Assembly: GCA_905480405.1 (NCBI GenBank)
Contig: CAJQQH010000132.1
Location: forward strand, 1-33,926
Source: an uncultured Polaribacter sp.
GTDB lineage: Bacteria > Bacteroidota > Bacteroidia > Flavobacteriales > Flavobacteriaceae
Length of the DNA stretch: 33,926 nt
Direction: 5' to 3'
A model generated the notes under the pieces. That model did no database searches and was not told where the DNA came from. It saw only the letters and a list, made by a program, of their open reading frames with translations. Made by a program: the position numbers and the translations under genes. Shown here piece by piece: positions 1 to 8,600 of the stretch; position 1 is the stretch's first letter; every line of letters begins with the position of its first letter.

Positions 1-63
1 GAAGTACCACCACGTAGAGACTTTATTGAAAGAAATGCAAAATATGCAAATATAGACGCGTAA
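1..63 (+). CDS. gyrB: DNA gyrase subunit B, C-terminal fragment
   Basis: Only the last 20 codons and the TAA stop (61-63) lie in the window. The reading frame gives a tail containing VPPRRDFIERNAKYANIDA, which matches the usual end of GyrB (the R-R-x-F-I-E-x-N-A motif of the TOPRIM/C-terminal region). GyrB is the ATPase subunit of gyrase, which introduces negative supercoils. An intrinsic terminator follows 25 bases after the stop. The short length limits certainty, although ParE is less likely given the I-E-x-N-A ending. Confidence 0.82.
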   Translation, partial: EVPPRRDFIERNAKYANIDA

Positions 64-87
64 TACACTAAAAAAGATACAGATTAC

Positions 88-120
88 ACACACTCCTAAT
101 ATAGGAGTGTGTTTTTTTTT
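88..120 (+). terminator. Intrinsic terminator of gyrB
   Basis: A 10-bp stem (ACACACTCCT, positions 88-97, pairing with 103-112) with a 5-base AATAT loop runs into a T tract. It separates gyrB from the next gene. Confidence 0.9.
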
Positions 121-180
121 ATATATTAGCTACAATACCAAACTAAACATAACTTACTATTAACTTAAATCAACTACAAA

Positions 181-1188
181 ATGAAAAAGTATTTATTAAT
201 TTTTATAGGCGTGTTCGCCTTATCGTTTAACACAAAAGCCCAAGATGGATTTGAAGGTTATCTTTTAGCTGATAATAATGATCGAGGTAAATTAATTGAC
301 GCATACATTAATCCTGTTATGAAAGGACTAATATACGGTATGAACAATGGCTGGTATCATACAGCAAAAGTTCATAAAGCTTTTGGTTTTGATATATCTA
401 TAGGTTTAAATGCTTCTCTAGTACCTGGTAAAGATGAAATGTTTACGCTATCTGGCTTAACATCAATTAACCAAGCTACAGGAAAAAGTATTACTGCTGC
501 TACAGTTGGTGGTTCTGAAGATGATACACCCTTTACAACTGTTAATTTTGATGAAGGAGGCGTAAATTATAGTACAACTTTTGATGCTCCAGGTGGTGTC
601 AAAGAAAGTTTACCTTTAAGTGCGGTTCCTGCACCAGCAGTTCAATTAAACTTAGGCTTACCAGCAAAGTTTGAAGTAAGCTTACGTTTAGTACCAAAAG
701 TAGGTTCTGATGATGTAAAAGGAAATTTATTTGGTATTGGATTAAAAAAAGAAATTACAAGTATATTTGGTCCTTTAGAAAAAACACCTTTACACGTATC
801 TATACTTGCAGCCTATACTTCTATGACTGTAGATTATAATATAGAAAGTAGTGGAGATGTATCTGTACAAAACGGTTTAGCTGAATTTAAATTAAACTCT
901 TATACTGTACAGGCAATTGCTTCCTTAAACTTTCCTATCATAAACTTGTATGGAGGAATAGGATATGGATCTGGAAGTTCTACGCTTAAAATGACTGGTA
1001 AATACGACCTAAGCTATGGACCTCTTACAAGAACAATAACAGACCCTATAGATTCTGAATTTAATGCTGGTGGTTTTAGAACAACAATTGGTACTAGATT
1101 AAGTTTAGGGTTCTTTAAAATATTTGGAAGTTATACCTTACAAGAATACAATACAGCTAACTTAGGTATTGCTTTTAGTATTAGATAA
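181..1188 (+). CDS. DUF6588-like secreted protein, probable outer-membrane beta-barrel
   Basis: The 335-residue product begins with a clear signal peptide (MKKYLLIFIGVFALSF then NTKA, with cleavage likely before Q21). The rest is rich in glycine and alternating beta-type strands, and the C-terminal part (residues about 235-335) alternates polar and hydrophobic residues and ends in a short strand, as in small outer-membrane barrels. A stretch around residues 45-70 (YGMNNGWYHTAK, then FGFDISIGLNAS) resembles the family I know as DUF6588, found in Bacteroidota. No enzymatic motif is visible. It is transcribed on its own, with terminators before and after. I see no clear TAnnTTTG box in the 60 bases upstream. 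Family name moderately sure; function unknown. Confidence 0.72.
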   Translation: MKKYLLIFIGVFALSFNTKAQDGFEGYLLADNNDRGKLIDAYINPVMKGLIYGMNNGWYHTAKVHKAFGFDISIGLNASLVPGKDEMFTLSGLTSINQATGKSITAATVGGSEDDTPFTTVNFDEGGVNYSTTFDAPGGVKESLPLSAVPAPAVQLNLGLPAKFEVSLRLVPKVGSDDVKGNLFGIGLKKEITSIFGPLEKTPLHVSILAAYTSMTVDYNIESSGDVSVQNGLAEFKLNSYTVQAIASLNFPIINLYGGIGYGSGSSTLKMTGKYDLSYGPLTRTITDPIDSEFNAGGFRTTIGTRLSLGFFKIFGSYTLQEYNTANLGIAFSIR

Positions 1189-1206
1189 ATAATATTAAAA
1201 TATAAC

Positions 1207-1240
1207 AAAAAAAGACATCTAGTTTAGATGTCTTTTTTTT
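1207..1240 (+). terminator. Intrinsic terminator after the DUF6588-like gene
   Basis: An 8-bp stem (GACATCTA, 1214-1221, with TAGATGTC, 1225-1232) has a 3-base loop. It is flanked by an A tract and followed by eight T residues. Confidence 0.9.
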
Positions 1241-1273
1241 GTTTTTAAAGACATAAACCTTGTCTAATTTTTG

Positions 1274-1281
1274 TACTTTTG
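1274..1281 (+). promoter_or_regulatory. Flavobacterial -7 box upstream of mdh
   Basis: TACTTTTG fits the Bacteroidota TAnnTTTG consensus and lies 36 bases before the mdh ATG. No TTG at the expected -33 spacing was found. Confidence 0.6.
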
Positions 1282-1317
1282 TAATACATAAATTAACACA
1301 ATTAAAAATATATTAAT

Positions 1318-2244
1318 ATGAAAGTTACAGTTGTAGGAGCAGGTGCAGTAGGTGCAAGTTGTGCTGAGTACATAGCTATTAAAGACTTCGCATCAGAAGT
1401 TGTAATTCTAGACATTAAAGAAGGTTTTGCAGAAGGTAAAGCAATGGATTTAATGCAAACAGCTTCTTTAAACGCATTTGATACTAAAATATCAGGAAGC
1501 ACAAACGATTACTCTAAAACTGCAGGTTCTGATGTATGTGTAATTACTTCAGGAATTCCTCGTAAACCAGGAATGACTCGTGAAGAGTTAATTGGTATAA
1601 ACGCTGGAATTGTAAAAATGGTTTCTGCTAATTTAATTGAGCATTCTCCAAATACTATTATCATCGTTGTTTCTAATCCTATGGATACAATGACTTATTT
1701 AGTGCATAAAACTACAGACTTACCAAAAAACAGAATTATTGGAATGGGTGGAGCATTAGATTCTGCACGTTTTAAATATAGATTAGCTGAAGCTTTAGGT
1801 GCGCCTATTTCTGATGTTGACGGAATGGTTATTGGTGGTCACTCTGATAAAGGAATGGTACCTTTAATAGGTAAAGCAGCAAGAAATAGTGTTGTTGTTT
1901 CAGAATTTTTATCTGAAGAAAGAATGGAGCAAGTTGTTCAAGACACTAAGGTTGGTGGAGCTACTTTAACTGGTTTATTAGGTACATCTGCTTGGTATGC
2001 ACCAGGTGCAGCAGTTTCTGCAATGGTACAGGCAATAGCATGTGATACTAAAAAAATATTTCCATGTTCTGCTTTATTAGAAGGTGAATTTGGTTTAAAC
2101 GATTTATCAATTGGTGTGCCTTGCGTATTAGGTGCTAACGGAATTGAAAAAATAGTTGAAATCAGTTTAACTGATGCTGAAAAAGCAAAATTATCTGAAT
2201 CTGCTGTTGGCGTTAAAGCAACAAACGGTTTATTAGAATTATAG
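1318..2244 (+). CDS. mdh: Malate dehydrogenase (LDH-like type)
   Basis: This enzyme interconverts malate and oxaloacetate with NAD in the TCA cycle, in the cytoplasm. The 308-residue protein has the Rossmann signature GAGAVG (7-12) and an acidic residue after beta-2 (D32) that favours NAD over NADP. It also has the substrate-binding arginines R82 and R88 in the mobile loop (PRKPGMTREE), N120 in VVSNPMD, the D148/R151 pair in GALDSARF, and the catalytic H175 in GGHSD. Arginine at the loop position, rather than glutamine, supports malate over lactate dehydrogenase. Length is normal for the family. It is monocistronic, with a -7 box upstream and two hairpins downstream. Confidence 0.97.
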   Translation: MKVTVVGAGAVGASCAEYIAIKDFASEVVILDIKEGFAEGKAMDLMQTASLNAFDTKISGSTNDYSKTAGSDVCVITSGIPRKPGMTREELIGINAGIVKMVSANLIEHSPNTIIIVVSNPMDTMTYLVHKTTDLPKNRIIGMGGALDSARFKYRLAEALGAPISDVDGMVIGGHSDKGMVPLIGKAARNSVVVSEFLSEERMEQVVQDTKVGGATLTGLLGTSAWYAPGAAVSAMVQAIACDTKKIFPCSALLEGEFGLNDLSIGVPCVLGANGIEKIVEISLTDAEKAKLSESAVGVKATNGLLEL

Positions 2245-2248
2245 AAAA

Positions 2249-2312
2249 TAGTATCTAGTTTTTAGATACTAATAAATACTAAAATCCAACTCTTTTGAGT
2301 TGGATTTTTTTT
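2249..2312 (+). terminator. Tandem hairpins ending in an intrinsic terminator after mdh
   Basis: The first hairpin (TAGTATCTA, 2249-2257, with 2263-2271) has a 5-base loop and no T tract. The second (stem 2284-2292 with 2297-2305, loop TTTT) runs into eight T residues and is the likely terminator. Confidence 0.85.
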
Positions 2313-2465
2313 GTGAAAAATTGAGAGCAATAAAAACATAAAATGATTCTAAACTTAGGGATAGATTTAATTTGAAAATCAAAATAAATAAAACCTAATT
2401 TAGTTGTAGATATTTAAGAATCTTCAACTATTTAAAAAATCCTATTTAGATAATTATTAACCGCC

Positions 2466-2502
2466 TTGAAATAAATTAAACATATCAATCTCCGTATGTT
2501 TG
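2466..2502 (+). promoter_or_regulatory. Probable recQ promoter
   Basis: TATGTTTG (2495-2502) fits TAnnTTTG. A TTG at 2466-2468 is 26 bases upstream, slightly long for a -33 element. The box contains the ATG at 2496, so that ATG is probably not transcribed. This argues for the start at 2520. Confidence 0.55.
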
Positions 2503-2519
2503 TATATAAATTGCAGATA

Positions 2520-4631
2520 ATGAAAAACCAAACACATACACTTCTTAAAAATATTTTCGGTTACGATAACTTTCGCCCATTGCAGGAAGATATTATCAAC
2601 AGAACAATAGAAGGGAAAGATAGTTTTGTTTTAATGCCAACTGGAGGCGGTAAATCGATGTGCTTTCAAATTCCTGCTATGGTTTTTGATGGAATTACTA
2701 TAGTTGTTTCTCCTTTGATTTCATTAATGAAAGATCAAGTACAAGCCTTAAAATCAAATGGAATAAAAGCGGATTTTTTTAACAGTTCTATTTCTGTACA
2801 AGAAGAAAACGAGGTAATTAATAAAGCAATTAATGGAGACTTACAACTCTTATATTTATCACCAGAAAAATTAATTTCTGTTAGCAATACTTGGTTAAAA
2901 CAGCTAAACATAAAACTAGTTGCTATTGATGAAGCACATTGTGTTAGTATGTGGGGGCATGATTTTAGACCTGAATACACACAACTTAAAGTGTTTAGAA
3001 ATTCTATACCAAATGTTCCTTTTATGGCATTAACTGCCACTGCAGATAAATCTGCTAGAAAAGATATTGAAGATCAACTTGGTTTAACAAATTCAAAATT
3101 GTTTATTTCTTCTTTTGATCGTAAAAACTTGAGTATTGAAGTGAGAGGTCAAGTACAGAAAAAGAAAAAATTACAAGAAATTATTAGTTTTATTAAACGA
3201 AGAAAAAATGAAAGTGGTATTATCTATTGTTTAAGTAGAAAAAACACTGAAGAAGTCGCAAATCACCTTAAAGAAAACGGGAATTCTGTTGCATATTATC
3301 ATGCAGGAATGAATCATGAAGAAAGAGAGCAAACGCAAACTGATTTCATTAATGATGACACAAAAATAATAGTTGCTACAATTGCTTTCGGAATGGGAAT
3401 TGATAAATCTAATGTTCGTTTTGTAATCCATTATAACTTACCAAAAAATCTAGAAGGGTATTACCAAGAAATAGGACGTGCAGGAAGAGATGGATTACCC
3501 TCAGAAACCGTACTTTATTATAATATGCGAGACTTTGTTTTGTATAGTCAGTTTGCAGATGATGGTGCAAATACTGCTATGCAAAAAGAAAAGTTAAATA
3601 GGATGTTGCAATTTGCTGAAGCAAAATCTTGTAGAAGAAAAATATTACTTTCTTATTTTGGAGAACATCTTACTGAAAATTGTGGCAATTGTGATGTTTG
3701 CGAAAATCCGCCTAAAGATTTTGATGGTACTATTTTATCTCAAAAAGCACTTTCTGGTATCGCTAGAATGAAAGAAAAAGACGGAATTACGATGTTAATT
3801 AATGTTTTAAGAGGTAGTAATAATGCAGATATACACTCAAAACAATATTTTAATCTTAAAACGTATGGCATTGGGAAAGAAATTTCTTTTTTTGATTGGC
3901 GAGATTATGTGATTCAAATGGCAAATCTAGGGTTGATAGAAATAATGTATGCAGAAAGTTCTGCTTTAAAAATAACACCTATTGGTTGGAATGTTTTAAA
4001 AGGTGAAAAAACAATAAGATTAACCACACCAATTAGTCCAAATGAAAAAAAGAAGAAACCAAATGTAATTAGAAAAGCTACAGAAGGCGAAGCAAACCAA
4101 GATTTATTTACAGCTTTAAAAAAAATAAGATATACTATTTCAAAAGAAGAAAAAATGCCTGCTTACATTATTTTTAATGACAAAACATTAAAATTAATGG
4201 CAAGTGACTTACCAACAACTGAAAATGAATTTTTGGCTATTTCTGGAGTTGGAATGAGTAAAATGGAAAAATATGGTGAAGAGTTTATGAATGTAATTCG
4301 TAAATTTAAAAGTGCAGCAAAACCAAGAAAAATTCCTACTACAAAATTAACTTTTGACTTATATAAAGAAAATTTAACCCCAAAAGAAATTGCAGAAAAA
4401 AGAAACTTATCAATTACTACTATTTTTTCGCATTTATCTCAATTATATACTGAAGGAAAAGATATTGAACTAGAAAAATATGTTACTAAAGAAACTATAG
4501 ATAAAGTTAGAATTGTTTTTAATCAATTTAATCAAAAAATAGAGTTAAAACCAATTTACGAAAAGCTTAATGAAGAAGTTTCATACAGCGAAATAAGAAT
4601 AAGTATTACTTTGATTTTAAAAAATGAATAA
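2520..4631 (+). CDS. recQ: ATP-dependent DNA helicase RecQ
   Basis: This is a superfamily-2 3'-5' helicase acting in recombination and fork repair. Numbering from the chosen start (703 residues), it has motif 0 (FRPLQ), Walker A MPTGGGKS (39-46), DEAH (137-140) followed by the aromatic-rich loop, motif III ALTATA, and motif VI QEIGRAGRDG (316-325). The RecQ-Ct zinc site follows (C371, C388, C391, C394), then a winged helix, an HRDC domain (about 529-597) and a C-terminal helix-turn-helix segment (about 611-697) of the kind seen in long Bacteroidota RecQs. An in-frame ATG at 2496 would add eight residues, but it lies inside the promoter box. Bacteroidota genomes often carry RecQ paralogs; this one has the full domain set. 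Confidence 0.95.
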   Translation: MKNQTHTLLKNIFGYDNFRPLQEDIINRTIEGKDSFVLMPTGGGKSMCFQIPAMVFDGITIVVSPLISLMKDQVQALKSNGIKADFFNSSISVQEENEVINKAINGDLQLLYLSPEKLISVSNTWLKQLNIKLVAIDEAHCVSMWGHDFRPEYTQLKVFRNSIPNVPFMALTATADKSARKDIEDQLGLTNSKLFISSFDRKNLSIEVRGQVQKKKKLQEIISFIKRRKNESGIIYCLSRKNTEEVANHLKENGNSVAYYHAGMNHEEREQTQTDFINDDTKIIVATIAFGMGIDKSNVRFVIHYNLPKNLEGYYQEIGRAGRDGLPSETVLYYNMRDFVLYSQFADDGANTAMQKEKLNRMLQFAEAKSCRRKILLSYFGEHLTENCGNCDVCENPPKDFDGTILSQKALSGIARMKEKDGITMLINVLRGSNNADIHSKQYFNLKTYGIGKEISFFDWRDYVIQMANLGLIEIMYAESSALKITPIGWNVLKGEKTIRLTTPISPNEKKKKPNVIRKATEGEANQDLFTALKKIRYTISKEEKMPAYIIFNDKTLKLMASDLPTTENEFLAISGVGMSKMEKYGEEFMNVIRKFKSAAKPRKIPTTKLTFDLYKENLTPKEIAEKRNLSITTIFSHLSQLYTEGKDIELEKYVTKETIDKVRIVFNQFNQKIELKPIYEKLNEEVSYSEIRISITLILKNE

Positions 4632-4748
4632 CCTAATTCTACTTTACAACAATTAATAATCAACAAAAATAAACACATAATTTTAAAAAGAGATTTACAA
4701 AGAGTTTAGCTTTTTTATTTCTAACACGCTGTTAAGTAATCTTTTTTA

Positions 4749-4756
4749 TATATTTG
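4749..4756 (+). promoter_or_regulatory. Flavobacterial -7 box with almost no 5' leader
   Basis: TATATTTG fits TAnnTTTG exactly and ends only 4 bases before the ATG at 4761. The transcript would therefore be leaderless or nearly so. No TTG -33 element is evident. Confidence 0.6.
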
Positions 4757-4760
4757 ACAC

Positions 4761-5369
4761 ATGAAAGCAAAATGGTACGCTTGTTTATTAATTTTAGTTT
4801 TTTCTTTTTTTGGAGCCATCCAAGAACAAGTTTCTATACCTAATCAAGAAATTCTACTAGAATTTGTTGATTTAAAAATTGAAAAACAAGATATTGAAAG
4901 TACTATTTACACTGTAAAAGAAAAACTTCTTAATGCGGGTGTTACAAACATAAACATACAAGAAACTAGTAATGGAGCTTTAAAAATATCTTACTATAGT
5001 ATTTTAAATGTTGCTAATATAAAAGAGGTTTTATCAAACAATAAACCACTTGTTCTTAATAATCTACCTTTAAAAAAGAATAAACCCTCTCACAAGAATA
5101 CATCAAACTATAATATTGATATTTACGAATTAGATACTGATTCTGACATATCTAATTTTGATGGTAATTCTATCATAGACATAAAATCTAGTACAGAAAG
5201 GTTTACAACAACAAATACTTATGCATTTCTAAGACTTTTAGAAATAGAAAAAAGTAATAAATTATTTAAAACAGCGTACAAGGCTACTAAAAATCTTGTA
5301 TTTGTTAGAAATAACTCTTCTTATAAAGAACCAGAAGTTAGAGCTGGCCCTTTTACTTTCACTATCTAA
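4761..5369 (+). CDS. Uncharacterised envelope protein upstream of secDF
   Basis: I do not recognise a named family. The 202-residue product starts with an uncleaved-looking signal or anchor (residues 4-20, WYACLLILVFSFFGAIQ). A compact domain then follows (about 25-92) whose pattern is strand, helix, GVTNINIQ, strand, helix. This resembles the periplasmic P1 segment of the neighbouring SecDF, which has GVTQPNIQ and a following S-G-x-I-x-I strand. The second half is polar and Asn/Ser/Thr-rich, and the protein ends PEVRAGPFTFTI. It has its own promoter box and is separated from secDF by 162 bases holding another promoter. The SecD-like reading is an inference from one short match. Confidence 0.7.
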   Translation: MKAKWYACLLILVFSFFGAIQEQVSIPNQEILLEFVDLKIEKQDIESTIYTVKEKLLNAGVTNINIQETSNGALKISYYSILNVANIKEVLSNNKPLVLNNLPLKKNKPSHKNTSNYNIDIYELDTDSDISNFDGNSIIDIKSSTERFTTTNTYAFLRLLEIEKSNKLFKTAYKATKNLVFVRNNSSYKEPEVRAGPFTFTI

Positions 5370-5461
5370 AGTATACTAATTTATGGATTTTTATAAATCG
5401 TCTTAGAATAAAATTAGCATATTCGTACTACAAAGAACTACAAAACAATAAATAAAAATAA

Positions 5462-5492
5462 TTGTCAAGTTTTGCGAGAAACTATATATTTG
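5462..5492 (+). promoter_or_regulatory. secDF promoter
   Basis: TTG (5462-5464) is separated by 20 bases from TATATTTG (5485-5492), both at consensus for the Bacteroidota housekeeping sigma factor. The predicted start leaves a leader of about 30-35 bases before the ATG at 5532. Confidence 0.75.
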
Positions 5493-5531
5493 CTCGCTTT
5501 TAAAAATTTGATTATTAAATATATATAAAAA

Positions 5532-8504
5532 ATGCAAAACAAAGGACTTATTAAAGTATTCGCAATCCTTTTTGGATTAGTGAGTTTATACCAATTATCA
5601 TTTACATTCTTAGCCAACAAAGTTGAGTCTGATGCTGTAAATTATGCCGCATCTAAAGTAACTGATAATGACGCAAGACAAAAAGCTGTATTTGAAGGAA
5701 AATACATCGATAGTGTTGCCAATAAAGACATCATAGATTTAGGTATTGCAAAATATACTTATAATGATGTAAGAGACAAAGAAATGAACCTTGGTCTTGA
5801 TTTAAAAGGTGGTATTAATGCAATCTTACAAGTTTCTGTAAAAGAAGTTTTAAAGAGTTTATCTAATGGTTCTAAAAACGAATTTTTTAACAATGCATTA
5901 AATGCAGCAGATAAAAGACAAAAAAGTAGTAATGAAAATTACTTAGACTTGTTTTTTGAAGAGTTTGAAAACATAGCAGGAACTACTAAATTAAGTGATC
6001 CATCTATTTTTGGAACAAAAGCATTAAGCGATAAAATTTCTTTTGATGAAGCTAACATAACTGTTAAAGAAACTTTACAAAATGAAATTGATAGTTCTAT
6101 TGGTACTGCTTTTGAAGTATTAAGAAGTAGAATTGATAAATTTGGTGTTACACAACCAAACATTCAAAGAATTGGAAATTCTGGAAGAATTCAAATTGAA
6201 TTACCAGGAGCTAAAGATATAGATCGTGTTACAAAATTAATTACTAGTAAAGCTGAATTACAGTTTTGGGGAGTTTTTACAAATGCAGAAGTTCAAAACT
6301 TTTTCTTTGCTGCTAACGCAAAAGTTGCAGAACTTTTAAAAGATACATCTGTTCTAGAAGAAGAGAAAGACTCTCTTAAAAAAGATGATATTGATGATTT
6401 ACTAGGTGAAGCAAATGACTCTACAAGTGTTCAAAAGAACTTATTTACTTATTTATTCCCTAGAGTAGCACAATCTCAACAACAATTAAGTTCTGTTGTT
6501 GCTCAGGCAAGAGTATTAGATACTGCAACAGTAAATGACTTATTAAAGAGAAAAGAAGTAAGAGCTTTATTACCTACACAATTAAGGTATACTAAATTTT
6601 TATGGGATTATAAATCTAATAAAGGTGTTGATGGAACAGAGATAATAGACTTATATGCTATAAAAGGAAACAGAAATGACAGACCTACTATAGAAGGTGA
6701 TGTTATTTTAGATGCTGGTCAAGTATTTGACCAATTGAACAAGCCAGAAGTAAGCATGACAATGAATAGCTCTGGAACAAAACAATGGGCAAAAATGACT
6801 GCTGATAATGTAGGAAACTTTGTTGCTGTTGTTTTAGATGATTATGTGTATACTGCACCTTCTGTAAATTTAGCAATTACTGGTGGTAGAACTTCAATTT
6901 CTGGAGGAACTATGACAGTTGCAGAAGCAGAAGACATTTCTACAGTATTAAAAGCTGGTAAATTACCTGCTGCTGCAAGAATTATTCAAGCAGAAGTTGT
7001 TGGACCATCTTTAGGTCAAGAATCTATAGATGCTTCTATCAGTTCTTTCGGTTTAGCAATCTTATTAGTTTTACTTTGGATGGTTTTATACTATGGTAAA
7101 GCTGGTTTATATGCAGATATTGCATTAATAGTAAACATCTTGTTTATCTTCGGAATTTTAGCTTCATTTAATGCTGTGTTAACTTTACCTGGTATTGCTG
7201 GTATTATTTTAACAATTGGTATGTCTGTGGATGCAAACGTAATTATCTTCGAAAGAATTAAAGAAGGATTATTTAAAAAGAAAGGATTGAAACAATCTGT
7301 AGAAGAAGGTTTCTCTGTAAAAGGAGCTTTATCTGCAATTATTGATGCAAATATTACAACTCTTTTAACAGGTATTATTCTTTACATTTTTGGAACAGGA
7401 CCAATTAAAGGTTTTGCTTTAACATTAATGATTGGTATAGCAACATCTTTATTTACTGCTGTTTTTATTACACGTCTTTTAATTGATAGAGGAGTTAACA
7501 AAGGATCTAATTTAACTTTTAATACTTCTGTTTCTAAAGGATGGTTCCAAAACATAAGCGTAGAGTTCTTAAAGAAACGTAAAATTGCGTATGTTGTTTC
7601 TGGTGCTATTATCGTTGCTGGTATTGTTTCTATTTTCTCTATCGGTTTAAAACAAGGTGTAGATTTTAAAGGAGGACGTTCTTATGTTGTTCGTTTTGAA
7701 CAATCAATGAATGCTACAGAAGTAGCTTCTACTTTAAAAGATGCTTTTGGTACAGCTCCAGAGGTTAAAACATATGGAGATGATAATCAATTAAAAATAA
7801 CAACAGTTTATAAAATTGAAGAAGAAGGACAGGAAGTAGATGAACAAGTACAAACTGCTTTATTTACAGGATTAAAATCTTATTTAGGTACAACGTCTTA
7901 TAACAACTTTAAACCAGGTTTCGAAAAAGAAGGTGCTGGTGTAATGAGTTATATGAAAGTAGAACCTACAATAGCAGATGATATTAAAACATCAGCTTTA
8001 TATGCAGTATTAGGTTCTTTACTTATCGTTTTCTTATACATATTATTACGTTTTAGAAAAGTATCTTTCTCTATTGGAGCTGTAATTGCAGTTTTCCATG
8101 ATGTATTAATTGTATTAGGTGTATTCTCTATAACATACAACTTTATGCCTTTTGATATGGAAATAGGTCAATCATTTATTGCTGCTATATTAACAGTAGT
8201 TGGGTATTCTTTAAATGATACCGTGGTAATATTCGATAGAATTAGAGAGTTTACAGGTGCACATCCAGATTGGAAATTTAGTAAAGTTGTAGATACAGCA
8301 TTAAGTTCTACTTTAGGAAGAACAATTAATACCTCTTTAACAACATTATTAGTAATGTTAGCAATCTTCTTCTTTGGAGGAGACTCTATTAAAGGATTTA
8401 TGTTTGCCTTAATTGTAGGTGTAGCTGTAGGTACATATTCATCATTATTTGTGGCAACACCAATTATGTTTGATACTTCAAAAAAAGAAGAAAAAAATAA
8501 CTAG
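5532..8504 (+). CDS. secDF: Fused protein translocase subunit SecDF
   Basis: The protein uses the proton motive force to pull secreted proteins across the inner membrane with SecYEG. At 990 residues it is the fused SecD-SecF form usual in Bacteroidota. A first membrane segment (about 6-28) precedes the SecD signature LGLDLKGG (87-94). The P1 periplasmic region follows, with RSRIDKFGVTQPNIQ near 200-215 and an inserted low-complexity portion (about 250-340). Five SecD membrane helices lie between about 505 and 665, including MSVDANVIIFERI near 566-577 with the conserved aspartate. The SecF half starts near 680, with GVDFKGG near 710 and YSLNDTVVIFDRIREF near 892-907. It has its own consensus promoter and a strong terminator, so it is probably monocistronic. 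Confidence 0.97.
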   Translation: MQNKGLIKVFAILFGLVSLYQLSFTFLANKVESDAVNYAASKVTDNDARQKAVFEGKYIDSVANKDIIDLGIAKYTYNDVRDKEMNLGLDLKGGINAILQVSVKEVLKSLSNGSKNEFFNNALNAADKRQKSSNENYLDLFFEEFENIAGTTKLSDPSIFGTKALSDKISFDEANITVKETLQNEIDSSIGTAFEVLRSRIDKFGVTQPNIQRIGNSGRIQIELPGAKDIDRVTKLITSKAELQFWGVFTNAEVQNFFFAANAKVAELLKDTSVLEEEKDSLKKDDIDDLLGEANDSTSVQKNLFTYLFPRVAQSQQQLSSVVAQARVLDTATVNDLLKRKEVRALLPTQLRYTKFLWDYKSNKGVDGTEIIDLYAIKGNRNDRPTIEGDVILDAGQVFDQLNKPEVSMTMNSSGTKQWAKMTADNVGNFVAVVLDDYVYTAPSVNLAITGGRTSISGGTMTVAEAEDISTVLKAGKLPAAARIIQAEVVGPSLGQESIDASISSFGLAILLVLLWMVLYYGKAGLYADIALIVNILFIFGILASFNAVLTLPGIAGIILTIGMSVDANVIIFERIKEGLFKKKGLKQSVEEGFSVKGALSAIIDANITTLLTGIILYIFGTGPIKGFALTLMIGIATSLFTAVFITRLLIDRGVNKGSNLTFNTSVSKGWFQNISVEFLKKRKIAYVVSGAIIVAGIVSIFSIGLKQGVDFKGGRSYVVRFEQSMNATEVASTLKDAFGTAPEVKTYGDDNQLKITTVYKIEEEGQEVDEQVQTALFTGLKSYLGTTSYNNFKPGFEKEGAGVMSYMKVEPTIADDIKTSALYAVLGSLLIVFLYILLRFRKVSFSIGAVIAVFHDVLIVLGVFSITYNFMPFDMEIGQSFIAAILTVVGYSLNDTVVIFDRIREFTGAHPDWKFSKVVDTALSSTLGRTINTSLTTLLVMLAIFFFGGDSIKGFMFALIVGVAVGTYSSLFVATPIMFDTSKKEEKNN

Positions 8505-8522
8505 TATTATTTAAAATAAATT

Positions 8523-8567
8523 AAAACCGTTTTTAATTACTGAATATCAGATTAAAAACGGTTTTTT
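8523..8567 (+). terminator. Intrinsic terminator of secDF
   Basis: A long stem (AAAACCGTTTTTAAT, 8523-8537, pairing with 8551-8565) has a 13-base loop and ends in six T residues. Confidence 0.88.
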
Positions 8568-8585
8568 CATTTAAGATATAGCAGC

Positions 8586-8593
8586 TATATTTG
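8586..8593 (+). promoter_or_regulatory. Flavobacterial -7 box of the hpt-adk gene
   Basis: TATATTTG fits TAnnTTTG and ends 7 bases before the ATG at 8601, implying a leader of only a few bases. No TTG -33 element is evident in the stretch behind it. Confidence 0.6.
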
Positions 8594-8600
8594 CACTCTT

